Below are positions 1 to 8,835 of a DNA stretch of 31,759 nucleotides, one piece after another (positions within the stretch are counted from its first letter, which is position 1; every line of letters begins with the position of its first letter). The notes under the pieces were generated by a model. That model worked only from the letters and a program-made list of their open reading frames with translations. It was not told the origin of the DNA and did not search any database. Made by a program: the position numbers and the translations under genes. The DNA is from GCA-003244245 sp032230565 (GTDB lineage: Bacteria; Actinomycetota; Actinomycetes; Mycobacteriales; Pseudonocardiaceae). The stretch lies in NCBI GenBank assembly GCA_032230565.1, contig JAVXWL010000210.1, forward strand, positions 1-31,759. The letters are read 5' to 3'.

Positions 1-125
1 AGCATGGTCTGCGCCAACCACAGCGCCGAATGCACCGCATTGCGGGCTAACACCATGGCCAGCCCACCAGCCAGCGCGAGCGGGCCCAGGATCCAGAACG
101 CGATGGTCTCCCCGAGACCGATCAC
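1..125 (-). CDS. nuoJ: NADH-quinone oxidoreductase subunit J, N-terminal fragment
   Basis: Only the first 41 codons lie in the window; the gene runs off the left edge. The GTG start at 125-123 overlaps the nuoI stop as GTGA, the same coupling seen through the rest of the operon. The peptide begins VIGLGETIAFWILGPLALAG and continues into a hydrophobic helix and the NAVHSALWL stretch typical of NuoJ first membrane segments. NuoJ is a proton-channel-side membrane subunit of complex I. A TTA leucine codon is present (within MVLARN), uncommon in such GC-rich DNA. Identity rests on this short sequence plus its position directly after nuoI. Confidence 0.85.
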   Translation of the reverse strand, partial: MIGLGETIAFWILGPLALAGGLAMVLARNAVHSALWLAQTM

Positions 126-661
126 TCGTGCTCCTCTCCCACCGCACCCGAACGGCGCTCCAGGCTTGGACCCTGGACGTAATAGTCCTGCTCGGTCTCA
201 CCCAGTCGCATCGGGTGCGGGGGTTGCTCCATCCCGGCCAGCAGCGGCGCCAGCAGGTCCTCTTTGGTGTAGATGAGGTCCTGGCGGTTGTCGTCGGCCG
301 TCTCGTACTCGTTGGTCATGGTCAACGAACGGGTCGGGCACGCTTCGACGCACAGGCCGCACCCGATGCAACGCAGGTAGTTGATCTGGTAGATCGCGCC
401 GTACCGCTCCCCCGGCGAGTAGCGCGCCTCTTCTGTGTTGTCCCCGCCCTCGACGTAGATCGCGTCCGCGGGGCAGGCCCAGGCGCACAGCTCGCAGCCC
501 ACGCATTTCTCCAGCCCATCCGGGTGCCGGTTGAGCTGGTGCTTACCGTGGAAGCGCGGTGCAGTGATCTTCTTGACCTCGGGGTACTCCTCGGTCACCA
601 CCTTCTTGAACATCGTCGAGAAGGTGACCCCAAAACCCTTGACCGGATCAAGTAGTCCCAT
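122..661 (-). CDS. nuoI: NADH-quinone oxidoreductase subunit I (two 4Fe-4S ferredoxin-like)
   Basis: Peripheral-arm subunit of complex I that passes electrons from NuoG toward NuoB through two [4Fe-4S] clusters. The 179-residue protein has two ferredoxin motifs, CVGCELCAWACP (Cys53, 56, 59, 63) and CIGCGLCVEACP (Cys98, 101, 104, 108), each C-x2-C-x2-C-x3-C-P. The frame is open upstream to 742, but the start at 661 (MGLLDPVKGFG) is preferred: it has a strong AGGAGGA ribosome site six bases upstream and fits the family N-terminus. The upstream extension would be Arg-rich sequence inside nuoH. The gene starts 14 bases inside nuoH and ends in a GTGA overlap with nuoJ. Confidence 0.95.
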   Translation of the reverse strand: MGLLDPVKGFGVTFSTMFKKVVTEEYPEVKKITAPRFHGKHQLNRHPDGLEKCVGCELCAWACPADAIYVEGGDNTEEARYSPGERYGAIYQINYLRCIGCGLCVEACPTRSLTMTNEYETADDNRQDLIYTKEDLLAPLLAGMEQPPHPMRLGETEQDYYVQGPSLERRSGAVGEEHE

Positions 662-1973
662 GGCCGTCCTCCTGCCTCGGCGGCGGCGCGCCATTGGCTG
701 ATCCAGCAGGGCCCGACACTGCAGTGCTCGATACGCCGGCACCCACTGCGGCGCGCCGTGGCGGCGATGGCGGCACCACCAAATCCAGCGGGGGCAACGG
801 GTAGTCAGAACCGGCGGTGGTCACCTCATGGGTTCGCTCGACTGGCTGGCGTTGCGGCAGCAGGAAGGCGACGACCAGGAGGATGACTAGCAAGAAGCCG
901 CCCACCACGAGAATCTCGCCGGGCGTGACCGCGGCGCCGCGCAGCGCCCGGGCAGCGAAGACCAGCACGATCCACACCAGACTGCCCGGCACCAGCACCT
1001 TCCAGCCCAGCGACATGAACTGGTCGTAACGCATCCGGGGCAGGGTGCCGCGCAGCCACACGAATATGAAAAGAAACGCCAGCAGCTTGCCGATGAACCA
1101 CAGCGGTCCCCACCAGCCGCCGTCCAGCGCTCCGCCAGCCAGCGGCCAGGGGGCGTGCCAGCCGCCGAGGAACAGCGTGGTCGCCATCGCCGAGACGGTG
1201 ACCATGTTGACGTACTCGGCGAGGAAGAACAGTGCGAATTTCAGCGACGAGTACTCGGTGTGGAAACCACCGACCAGCTCTGACTCCGCCTCGGGCAGGT
1301 CGAACGGCGCGCGGTTGGTCTCGCCGACCATCGACACGCAGAACACCGCGAAGCTGGGAAACAGCAGGAAGACGAACCACCACTGGCGCGACTGCGCGGC
1401 CACGATATCCGCCGTGGACAGCGAACCCGAATACAGCACCACCGCGACGATCGACATCCCCAGCGCGATCTCATAAGAGATCACCTGGGCGGCCGAGCGA
1501 AGCGAGCCCAGCAGCGGGTAGGGCGAGCCCGATGCCCAGCCGGACAGCACAATCCCGTAGACACCCAGCGACGAGCAGGCCAGCACCACCAGCACCCCGA
1601 CCGGCAGGTCGGTGATCTGTAGAACCGTGTGTTCACCGAAGATCGACACTTCGCCGCCGAGCGGGATCACGGAGAACGCCGTGAACGCCGTGATAGCGGA
1701 GATGATCGGCGCCAGGATGTACACCCAGCGATCGGCCATCGCCGGCTGGATGTCCTCCTTAAACGCCAGCTTCAGGCCATCAGCCAGGGACTGCAGCAAC
1801 CCGAAAGGCCCAACCCGGTTGGGGCCCGGGCGCTGCTGCATGCGTCCGACCACCCGGCGCTCCATCCAGATCATGAACAACGTCATGACCATGAGAAACA
1901 CGAAGATCACAAGGACCTTCACGATGATCAACCACAGCGGGTCATCGCTGAGCAGTGCTTCGGTGGGCGTCAT
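648..1973 (-). CDS. nuoH: NADH-quinone oxidoreductase subunit H
   Basis: Membrane subunit that forms the quinone-binding junction between the two arms of complex I. The 441-residue protein has about eight hydrophobic segments, the conserved RPGPNRVGPFG loop after the first helix, the acidic KEDIQP loop, and RAPFDLPEAESELV followed by the GFHTEYSS region, all NuoH hallmarks. A Pro/Ser/Ala-rich tail of roughly 65 residues after the last helix is longer than in E. coli NuoH; actinobacterial versions often carry such tails. The ATG start at 1973 overlaps the nuoG stop as ATGA. The 3' end overlaps nuoI by 14 bases. Confidence 0.96.
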   Translation of the reverse strand: MTPTEALLSDDPLWLIIVKVLVIFVFLMVMTLFMIWMERRVVGRMQQRPGPNRVGPFGLLQSLADGLKLAFKEDIQPAMADRWVYILAPIISAITAFTAFSVIPLGGEVSIFGEHTVLQITDLPVGVLVVLACSSLGVYGIVLSGWASGSPYPLLGSLRSAAQVISYEIALGMSIVAVVLYSGSLSTADIVAAQSRQWWFVFLLFPSFAVFCVSMVGETNRAPFDLPEAESELVGGFHTEYSSLKFALFFLAEYVNMVTVSAMATTLFLGGWHAPWPLAGGALDGGWWGPLWFIGKLLAFLFIFVWLRGTLPRMRYDQFMSLGWKVLVPGSLVWIVLVFAARALRGAAVTPGEILVVGGFLLVILLVVAFLLPQRQPVERTHEVTTAGSDYPLPPLDLVVPPSPPRRAAVGAGVSSTAVSGPAGSANGAPPPRQEDGHGTT

Positions 1974-4474
1974 GACCTGCCTCCCCGGGGCGTCTTGGCT
2001 GCTCTTGCAGTGCCGGCCGGGGCGCCGTTACCGCTGCGGACGGTGACCACGGTGCCGTGGCCGGCGCCGAGGTTGCTCCGGACGGTAGCGGGTCCGGAGT
2101 TACCCGGGACCCACACCACGCCCGGGGGCAGGTCAGCGGCGGCAGCCGGCAGCGTCACCGAGCCCCGCTGAGTGGACACCGTGACCTGGCCACCGAGGTG
2201 CACCCCCAGCTCTGTGGCGGTGGCTTCGGACATCAGCGCCACGGCAGTCCGTGCGGTCCCGGCCAGATGTGGCTCGCCGTCCTGCATCGACCCGTTGTCC
2301 AGCAGCTGCCGCCAGGTAGCGAGCAACGCCTGGCCCTCGCGGAGCTCCGGTACCGGCGCCGCGGCCACCTGCGGGGAACCCACCCGGGTTCCGGCATAGG
2401 TCCCCAGCGCGGCGAGCCCGGCCCATGAGGCGGCCGGGGTCTGGGTGAACAGATCGACGTCCATCTCGACGGCCAGGCTGTCCAGTACCCGGCAATCCGG
2501 CATGGTCGCGGCGCCCCCCCGGGCCGGACCTATCCCGGAGCTGATCGTGGTGCCGAACTCCCTGCGGCGACCCTCCCAGTCCAGGTAGCTGCCCGACTTC
2601 TCCAGCGCGGACGCGATCGGCAGCACCACGTTGGCCGCCCGGGTCACCGCCGAGGACCGCATCTCCAGGCTCACCACAAACGGGGCCCGGCTCAGCGCCT
2701 GCTTGGCCAGCCGCGGATCCGGAAGGTCGGCGGGATCCACGCCGCCGATGACCAGCCCACCCAGCTGCCCCGCGGCGGCGGCCGCGATGATGTCTTCAGT
2801 GTCGCGACCCGGGCGGCTCGGCAGCGTCACACCCCAGGCGCTCTCGATCTCCGCGCGGGCCACCGGATCGGTGACCGGTCGGCCGCCAGGCAGCAACGTC
2901 GGCGTGGCGCCGGCCTCCAGGGCACCCCGCTCACCGGCTCGCCGCGGGATCCAGGCCAGCCGGGCGCCGGTACTCCCGGCCAACCGCGCCGCCGCGGAGT
3001 ACAACCCGGGCACCTCGGCCGCGCGCTCACCGACCAGCAGCACCGCTCCCGGCGCACCCAAGGCGTCGCGGGCTGGGCCGTCCAGCGTGTCCAAGGCATC
3101 GGGCTCACCGCCTGGCGCCACCCGCAGCAACGTGCCGAAGGTCCGGCGCACCGCGGGGGTGGTGAACTGGCCGAGGTGCCACACCGGCATCTCGCGATCG
3201 CGGGCAGCACGCCGCAATCGGAGGTAGACGATCGGCGACTCTTCCTCAGGCTCGAAGGCCACGCAGAGCACTGCGGGTGCGGCGCTGAGGTCGTCGTAGG
3301 TCACGCCACCGGTGTCCGGTCCGACACCCACCACGTGCGCGGCGAGGAAGGTCAGCTCCTCGGCCGAGTGCGGCCGGGCCCGGAAGTCGATGTCGTTGGT
3401 GGCCAGTGCGACCCGGGCGAACTTCGCGTAGGCGTAGGCGTCTTCGACGGTGAGCCGGCCACCGGTGAGTACTCCGACACCGGAATCCCGGGCCTGCAGC
3501 AGTCCGGTGGCCGCTTCCTGCAGCGCCTCGGTCCAGGACGCTGGCCGCAACCCACCGCCGTGGGAGTCCCGGACCAGCGGCTGGGTGATGCGGTCCGTGG
3601 CGCTGGCGTAGGCGAAGGCGAAGCGGCCCTTGTCGCAGTTCCATTCCTGGTTGACCTGCGGGTCGAGTCCAGCGAGCCGGCGCATCACGATGCCGCGGCG
3701 CCAGTCGGTGCGCAGCGCGCAGCCGCTCGCGCAGTGTTCACATACCCCGCGGGTGGAGACCAGGTCGAAGGGTCGGGACCGGAACCGGTACGCGGCACTG
3801 GTCAGCGCGCCGACCGGGCAGATTTGGATGGTGTTACCGGAGAAGTAGGACTGGAAGGGCTTGTCGGCGGCTACCCCGACCTGCTGATCAGCGCCACGTT
3901 CGAGCATGTCGATGAACTCGTCACCGGCGATCTGCTCGGAGAACCGGGTGCAGCGCGCGCACAGCACGCAGCGCTCCCGGTCCAGCAACACCTGGGTGGA
4001 GATCGGGAGCGGCTTGGCGAAAGTCCGTTTCTTCTCCACGAACCGGGAGTCCGCGCGGCCGTTGGACAGCGCCTGGTTCTGCAGCGGGCACTCGCCGCCC
4101 TTGTCGCAGATCGGGCAGTCCAGCGGATGATTGATCAGCAAGAGTTCCATGACGCCTTGCTGAGCTTTATCGGCTACCGCCGACGTGTGCTGAGTCTTCA
4201 CGACCATGCCGTCAGCGACCGTCAGACTGCAGCTGGCCTGCGGCTTGGGCATCGGCCGCCCACCCATCTCCACCTCGACCAGGCACTGGCGGCAGGCGGC
4301 GACCGGGTCGAGCAGGGGGTGATCGCAGAACCGCGGCACGATGATGCCCAGTCGCTCACAAGCCCGGATCACCAGCTCACCCTTGAGCGCGTCGACCTCG
4401 CGGCCGTCGATGGTCAACCGGACATGCCCCTCAGGGACGGCGCGACTTCCGGCTGCCTGCTGTGCCAGCGTCAT
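1970..4474 (-). CDS. nuoG: NADH-quinone oxidoreductase subunit G
   Basis: Largest peripheral subunit of complex I (834 residues), carrying the Fe-S chain between NuoF/E and NuoI. In order: an N-terminal 2Fe-2S ferredoxin domain (CRQCLVEVEMGG region), the His-Cys cluster segment HPLDCPICDKGGECPLQNQ, the 4Fe-4S pair around CVLCARCTRF and ICPVGALTS, then CEHCASGC with a later Cys (EWNCDKGRFA), and a molybdopterin-oxidoreductase-like C-terminal half lacking obvious cofactor ligands. The frame is open to 4540, but ATG at 4474 (MTLAQQAAG) is chosen because it overlaps the nuoF stop as ATGA and keeps overlap minimal. Its stop overlaps nuoH in the same way. Confidence 0.95.
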   Translation of the reverse strand: MTLAQQAAGSRAVPEGHVRLTIDGREVDALKGELVIRACERLGIIVPRFCDHPLLDPVAACRQCLVEVEMGGRPMPKPQASCSLTVADGMVVKTQHTSAVADKAQQGVMELLLINHPLDCPICDKGGECPLQNQALSNGRADSRFVEKKRTFAKPLPISTQVLLDRERCVLCARCTRFSEQIAGDEFIDMLERGADQQVGVAADKPFQSYFSGNTIQICPVGALTSAAYRFRSRPFDLVSTRGVCEHCASGCALRTDWRRGIVMRRLAGLDPQVNQEWNCDKGRFAFAYASATDRITQPLVRDSHGGGLRPASWTEALQEAATGLLQARDSGVGVLTGGRLTVEDAYAYAKFARVALATNDIDFRARPHSAEELTFLAAHVVGVGPDTGGVTYDDLSAAPAVLCVAFEPEEESPIVYLRLRRAARDREMPVWHLGQFTTPAVRRTFGTLLRVAPGGEPDALDTLDGPARDALGAPGAVLLVGERAAEVPGLYSAAARLAGSTGARLAWIPRRAGERGALEAGATPTLLPGGRPVTDPVARAEIESAWGVTLPSRPGRDTEDIIAAAAAGQLGGLVIGGVDPADLPDPRLAKQALSRAPFVVSLEMRSSAVTRAANVVLPIASALEKSGSYLDWEGRRREFGTTISSGIGPARGGAATMPDCRVLDSLAVEMDVDLFTQTPAASWAGLAALGTYAGTRVGSPQVAAAPVPELREGQALLATWRQLLDNGSMQDGEPHLAGTARTAVALMSEATATELGVHLGGQVTVSTQRGSVTLPAAAADLPPGVVWVPGNSGPATVRSNLGAGHGTVVTVRSGNGAPAGTARAAKTPRGGRS

Positions 4475-5805
4475 CGGTGCGACCCCGCCATTTTTTCGGC
4501 CAGGTTGTTCGGGCGTCCGTATCCGGGTTGCTTGGCGCACAGGTCCAGGAACTCCTGGCGGAAGTACTTGATGCCGCTGATGATGGGGCTGGCGGCGCCG
4601 TCCCCGAGCGCGCAGAACGACCGGCCCAGGATGTTGTCACACACGTCGAGCATGGTCTCGACATCCGCGGCCGTGCCCTCGTGGCGCACCATCCGCTGCA
4701 ATGTCAGGGTCAACCAGTAGGTGCCCTCCCGGCACGGCGTGCACTTACCGCAGGACTCGTGCTTGTAAAACTCGGTCCACTTCATCACGGCCCACGGCAC
4801 GCTCACCGACGTGTTGAAGACCATCACTGCGGTGGTGCCCAGCATGGAACCGGCCGCCGCGGCGCCCTCGAAGTCCAGCGGCACATCCATGTGTTCGGCA
4901 GTCAGCATCGGCGTGGACGACCCGCCCGGCGTCCAGAACTTCAGCGGGCCGCCCTTCATCCCACCGGCCAGTTCCAGCAAGTCCCGCAACGTGATTCCCA
5001 GCGGGGCCTCGTACTGTCCGGGGCGCTGCACGTGCCCGGAGATCGAGTAGATCTTCGGGCCGGGCGACTTCTCGGTGCCCATGGTGCGGAACCAGTCCGC
5101 CCCGCCGTTGACGATGTAGGGCACGCTGCAAATGGTCTCGACGTTGTTGACCACGGTGGGCGCCTCGTAGAGCCCGGAGGTGGCTGGGAACGGCGGCTTG
5201 AGCCGGGGCTGGCCACGCCGGCCCTCCAGCGAGTCGAGCAGCGCGGTCTCCTCACCACAGATGTAGGCACCGGCACCGGCATGAATCACGATGTCGAGGT
5301 CAAAACCTGAGCCGAGGATGTCCTTGCCCAGGTAGCCGGCCTGGTAGGCCTCGTTGACCGCCTGGTGCAAGCGACGGTTGCAGTGCAGCATCTCGCCTCG
5401 GACGTAGATGAAGCACTGGTGGGCCCGGATCGCGTAGCTGGTGATGATGCAGCCTTCGATCAGCGAGTGCGGGTCGGCCATCATCAGCGGCACGTCTTTG
5501 CAGGTGCCCGGCTCACCCTCGTCCGCGTTGATCACCAGGTACTTGGGTTTGGCCGCCGCGCCGCTGGCCTGCTCGCCTGGTTTGGCCTGCGGGATAAAAC
5601 CCCATTTCATGCCGGTGGGGAAACCCGCCCCGCCACGACCGCGCAGCCCGGAGTCCTTCATGAGCTGGATCAACTGATCGGGCTGGGCAGCCAGCGCGGT
5701 GCGCAGCGCGGTGTAACCCCCAAGCTCGGTGTAGGTGTCCAGGGTCCACGATTTCGGCGACAGCCACCGCCGGGTCAACACCGGGGTGAGTGTCCGCTCG
5801 GTCAC
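4471..5805 (-). CDS. nuoF: NADH-quinone oxidoreductase subunit F (NADH/FMN-binding)
   Basis: Catalytic entry point of complex I: binds NADH and FMN and passes electrons to the N3 4Fe-4S cluster. Visible motifs are the glycine-rich NADH loop GRGGAGFPTGMKW, the FMN site GAGAYICGEETALLDSLEG and the cluster ligands ESCGKCTPCREGT with a distal Cys in RSFCALGDGA. Two starts compete. GTG at 5829 overlaps the nuoE stop as GTGA but has no ribosome site. GTG at 5805 (VTERTLTPVL, 444 residues) sits just after an AGGAGGA run, so I use 5805. The choice adds or removes only eight residues. The 3' end overlaps nuoG by four bases. Confidence 0.95.
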   Translation of the reverse strand: MTERTLTPVLTRRWLSPKSWTLDTYTELGGYTALRTALAAQPDQLIQLMKDSGLRGRGGAGFPTGMKWGFIPQAKPGEQASGAAAKPKYLVINADEGEPGTCKDVPLMMADPHSLIEGCIITSYAIRAHQCFIYVRGEMLHCNRRLHQAVNEAYQAGYLGKDILGSGFDLDIVIHAGAGAYICGEETALLDSLEGRRGQPRLKPPFPATSGLYEAPTVVNNVETICSVPYIVNGGADWFRTMGTEKSPGPKIYSISGHVQRPGQYEAPLGITLRDLLELAGGMKGGPLKFWTPGGSSTPMLTAEHMDVPLDFEGAAAAGSMLGTTAVMVFNTSVSVPWAVMKWTEFYKHESCGKCTPCREGTYWLTLTLQRMVRHEGTAADVETMLDVCDNILGRSFCALGDGAASPIISGIKYFRQEFLDLCAKQPGYGRPNNLAEKMAGSHR

Positions 5806-5825
5806 GGCTCCTCCTGCTGTAGTGG

Positions 5826-6680
5826 TCACTTCTTGGCGGCAACGTCGGGTAGCGGCGGGGCCTGGTCGGGCATCGCCGGCGCCTGCCAGCCGTTGTCCTG
5901 GGCGAGCTGGTTGCCGGCCAGCGTCTCGGCCGCCGCGGAGGGCGCGTCCACCGCGGCACGCAACTCCTCGGGCTCACCGAAAAAGCCCGCTAGCTGTAGC
6001 TCGACGCTGCGCCAATCCGTCAACGACGCACCGCGAGTGGGCGCCGGCCGATCCCCACGGCGCAGCGCCTCCACCAATGCCACGGCCGACTCCGGAGTCT
6101 GGTTGTCATAGAACTCGTAGTTGACCTGCAGCACCGGAGCCAAATCGCAGGCGGCCAAGCATTCGGCGTGCTCGAGCGTGATCGAGCCCTTCGAGCCGGG
6201 CTCGCCCGCGGTCTCCTCATGGCCCACCCCGAGGTGCTTGCGCAACCGAGCGTAGATGTCGTCGCCGCCCAGCACCGCACATAGCGTGTTGGTACACACG
6301 CTGACTAAGTGCTCGCCACTGGGTTGGCGCTTGTACATGGTGTAGAAGGTGACCACCGCGCTCACCTCGGCGGTGGTGAGGCCCAGCTGCTGCGCGCAGA
6401 ACACGATCCCGGCCTGGCTGACGTGCCCTTCGACGCTCTGCACCAGGTGCAGCATCGGCAGCAGCGCCGATCGAGATCGCGGGTAACGCGCGATGATCTC
6501 TTCAGCTCGCCGCCAGGTCTGCTCGTCGAATACGCTGGTGTCCACCCGCACGGGTCGCTCCACCGGCACGTCCTGCACCGTGGTCAGAGTCGTCGGCGCG
6601 GCCTGGTCCGCGGCCCCCTCAGCTGCTACCGGCCGTGCGGTGAACGCTGGGTTGCCCGTTCGTTTTTTGGCGCGGCTCAT
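5826..6680 (-). CDS. nuoE: NADH-quinone oxidoreductase subunit E (2Fe-2S)
   Basis: Thioredoxin-fold 2Fe-2S subunit that pairs with NuoF. The 284-residue protein has the four expected ligands in spacing C-x4-C ... C-x3-C: Cys129 and Cys134 (SVCTNTLC) and Cys174 and Cys178 (AECLAACDLAP). A helical domain precedes them (YPRSRSALLPMLHLVQ). It is longer than E. coli NuoE, with a low-complexity N-terminus of about 45 residues and an Ala/Pro-rich C-terminal tail. The frame is open to 7079, but ATG at 6680 (MSRAKKRTG) overlaps the nuoD stop as ATGA and avoids a long Arg/Gly-rich artefact read across nuoD. Confidence 0.94.
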   Translation of the reverse strand: MSRAKKRTGNPAFTARPVAAEGAADQAAPTTLTTVQDVPVERPVRVDTSVFDEQTWRRAEEIIARYPRSRSALLPMLHLVQSVEGHVSQAGIVFCAQQLGLTTAEVSAVVTFYTMYKRQPSGEHLVSVCTNTLCAVLGGDDIYARLRKHLGVGHEETAGEPGSKGSITLEHAECLAACDLAPVLQVNYEFYDNQTPESAVALVEALRRGDRPAPTRGASLTDWRSVELQLAGFFGEPEELRAAVDAPSAAAETLAGNQLAQDNGWQAPAMPDQAPPLPDVAAKK

Positions 6681-8077
6681 CGGTCCACGCCTCCCATCAC
6701 CGGATCGATCGATGCCACCGCGGCGATGACATCGGCCACCAGGCCGCCCTCGCTCATTGCCGGCATGGACTGCAGGTTGACGAAACTGGGGTCTCGGACG
6801 TGCACCCGCAGTGGCCGGGTGCCCCCATCGGAGACCAGGTGATAGCCCAGCTCGCCGCGCGGCGACTCCACTGAGCAGTACACCTGACCGGGCGGCACCG
6901 TGAAACCCTCGGTGACCAGCTTGAAGTGGTGGATCAGTGACTCCATCGACTGTCCCATGATCTTGCGGACGTGTTCCAGCGAGTTGCCCAGCCCATCGGC
7001 GCCGAGGGACAACTTCGCCGGCCACGCGACCTTGGGGTCCTCCACCATTACCGGGCCGGGCTCCAGCTTGTCGAGGCACTGGGCGACGATCTTCAGTGAC
7101 TGGTGGATCTCCTCGACCCGCAGCAGGTAGCGGGCGTAGCAGTCGGCGTCGGTAGAGGTGGGGACCTCGAAGGTGTACTCCTCATAGCCGCAGTAGGGCT
7201 CCACCTTGCGCAGGTCCCATTCCAAGCCGGCGCAGCGCAGGATCGGGCCAGTGACACCCAGCTGTAAGCAACCGTCCAGCGGTAGGTAGCCCACGTTCTG
7301 CAGGCGCTGCTTCCAGATCGGCTGGCCGGTGAGCAACTTGTCATAGTCCGGCAGCCGGGAGTCCATCACCTTCAGGAAATCCCGAATCTTGGTGTCGTAG
7401 CCCTCGGGCAGGTCCTGGACGACGCCGCCGGGCCGGATGAACGCGTGGTTCATCCGCAGGCCGGTCAGGAACTCCAGGAGGTGCAGGACTTCCTCGCGCT
7501 CGCGGAAACCGGCGGTCATTCCGGTGAGTGCGCCGAGCTCCATCCCGCCGGTCGCGATCGCCACCAGGTGCGAGCCCACCCGGTTGAGCTCCATGAGCAG
7601 CACCCGAATCACCTGGGCGCGACGCGGCGCGGTGATGCCGAGCAGCTTCTCGGTGGCCAGGCAGTAGCCGGCCTCGTTGAACAGCGGCGCCAGATAGTCC
7701 ATCCGGGTCACGAAGGTGACGCCTTGGGTCCAGTTCCGGTATTCGCAGTTCTTCTCGATACCGGTGTGCAGGTAGCCGATCACCGAGCGGGCCTGGGTGA
7801 CGACCTCGCCCTCCAGCTCCAGGACCAGCCGTAATACGCCGTGCGTGGACGGGTGTTGCGGCCCCATGTTGACGACGATGCGTTCGTCGTGCTTCCAGTC
7901 CTCGATCAGGGTGTCCCAGTCACCGCCGGTGACGGTGTACACCCGGCCCTCGGTGGTCTCCCGCGCCGTCGCGGCGTAGGGATCGGCCGGGCTGGTGGCG
8001 TCGCTGACCGTGTCGGCGGTTCCGCTGCCGACCGTGTGCGCTGCTTCCTTGTTATTCCCCTGTTGCCGTCGCGTCAT
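6677..8077 (-). CDS. nuoD: NADH-quinone oxidoreductase subunit D (49 kDa)
   Basis: Quinone-pocket subunit of complex I, related to the large subunit of NiFe hydrogenases but without the metal-binding cysteines. The 466-residue protein shows the family sequences MGPQHPSTHGVLRL, GYLHTGIEKNCEYRNW, the ESPRGELGYHLVSDGG segment and the C-terminal DPVMGGVDR. A Ser/Thr/Ala-rich N-terminus of about 60 residues precedes the conserved core. The ATG at 8077 shares one base with the nuoC stop (TGATG), which favours this start, although no strong ribosome site is visible. The stop overlaps nuoE as ATGA. Confidence 0.95.
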   Translation of the reverse strand: MTRRQQGNNKEAAHTVGSGTADTVSDATSPADPYAATARETTEGRVYTVTGGDWDTLIEDWKHDERIVVNMGPQHPSTHGVLRLVLELEGEVVTQARSVIGYLHTGIEKNCEYRNWTQGVTFVTRMDYLAPLFNEAGYCLATEKLLGITAPRRAQVIRVLLMELNRVGSHLVAIATGGMELGALTGMTAGFREREEVLHLLEFLTGLRMNHAFIRPGGVVQDLPEGYDTKIRDFLKVMDSRLPDYDKLLTGQPIWKQRLQNVGYLPLDGCLQLGVTGPILRCAGLEWDLRKVEPYCGYEEYTFEVPTSTDADCYARYLLRVEEIHQSLKIVAQCLDKLEPGPVMVEDPKVAWPAKLSLGADGLGNSLEHVRKIMGQSMESLIHHFKLVTEGFTVPPGQVYCSVESPRGELGYHLVSDGGTRPLRVHVRDPSFVNLQSMPAMSEGGLVADVIAAVASIDPVMGGVDR

Positions 8078-8832
8078 CAGGAGTACGCCCTCCGCTGATC
8101 CGGCGGTGGAATCTCGGCGCCGCCCTTGTATTCCACCGGGATCCCGCCCAGCGGGTAGTCCTTACGTTGTGGGTGTCCGTCCCAGTCGTCGGGCATGAGA
8201 ATCCGGGTCAGTGCCGGGTGGCCGTCGAAAATGATGCCGAACATGTCCCAGGCTTCCCGCTCCTGCCAGTCCGCGGTCGGGTAGACCTCGACCACGCTGG
8301 GTATGTGGGCATCGTCGACATCGACGGCGACCTCCAGGCGGATCCGTCGCCGGTAGGTCATCGAGGTGAGGTGGTAAACCGCGTGCAGCCGCTGGGCAAC
8401 CTCGGTGCCGTAGTCAACGCCGGAGACCGAGCTGCACAGCTCGAAGCGCAGCGCAGGATCATCGCGCAGGGTGCGGCACAGCGCCACCAGATGCTCCCGG
8501 CGCACGTAGTAGGTGATCTCACCGCGATCCACGGTGACCTGTTGGATCGCCTCGACGGGTATCCCGCGCTCGTGCATCGCGGCCAGCAGCTCGTCGGTGA
8601 CCTCGTCGAACCAGCCGCCGTAGGGCCGCTGCGCCGCGGATGGTGCGTAAGCCGGCAGGGTCAGCCCGCCATAGCCGGAAGTATCGCCGGAGCCGACAAC
8701 CCCGAACATTCCCTTCCGGGCCCGGCCGGCGACTACCCCACCGTGCGCCTCGTGCTCATTTTGGTGCGCTGAGGTCATCCCAGCCGAGCTGGGATGACCC
8801 GGAGCCAGGCCATTATTCTTGTCCGTCGTCAT
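8077..8832 (-). CDS. nuoC: NADH-quinone oxidoreductase subunit C (30 kDa)
   Basis: Peripheral-arm scaffold subunit that packs against NuoD; it binds no cofactor. The 251-residue protein has the signature QEREAWDMFGIIFDGHP and, near the C-terminus, RKDYPLGGIPVEYKGG. The first 60 or so residues are variable and hydrophilic, as in other actinobacterial NuoC. It is separate from nuoD here, not fused as in E. coli NuoCD. A GGAAG ribosome site lies about nine bases upstream of the ATG at 8832, and only three bases separate it from the nuoB stop. Confidence 0.94.
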   Translation of the reverse strand: MTTDKNNGLAPGHPSSAGMTSAHQNEHEAHGGVVAGRARKGMFGVVGSGDTSGYGGLTLPAYAPSAAQRPYGGWFDEVTDELLAAMHERGIPVEAIQQVTVDRGEITYYVRREHLVALCRTLRDDPALRFELCSSVSGVDYGTEVAQRLHAVYHLTSMTYRRRIRLEVAVDVDDAHIPSVVEVYPTADWQEREAWDMFGIIFDGHPALTRILMPDDWDGHPQRKDYPLGGIPVEYKGGAEIPPPDQRRAYS

Positions 8833-8835
8833 TGC

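Noticed and set aside
2505..2525. Run of seven C residues in nuoG as a possible frameshift
   Set aside because: The nuoG frame continues uninterrupted through it with normal family sequence on both sides.
3176..4720. 514-codon plus-strand frame opposite nuoG
   Set aside because: Antisense of nuoG codons in GC-rich DNA; no motifs.
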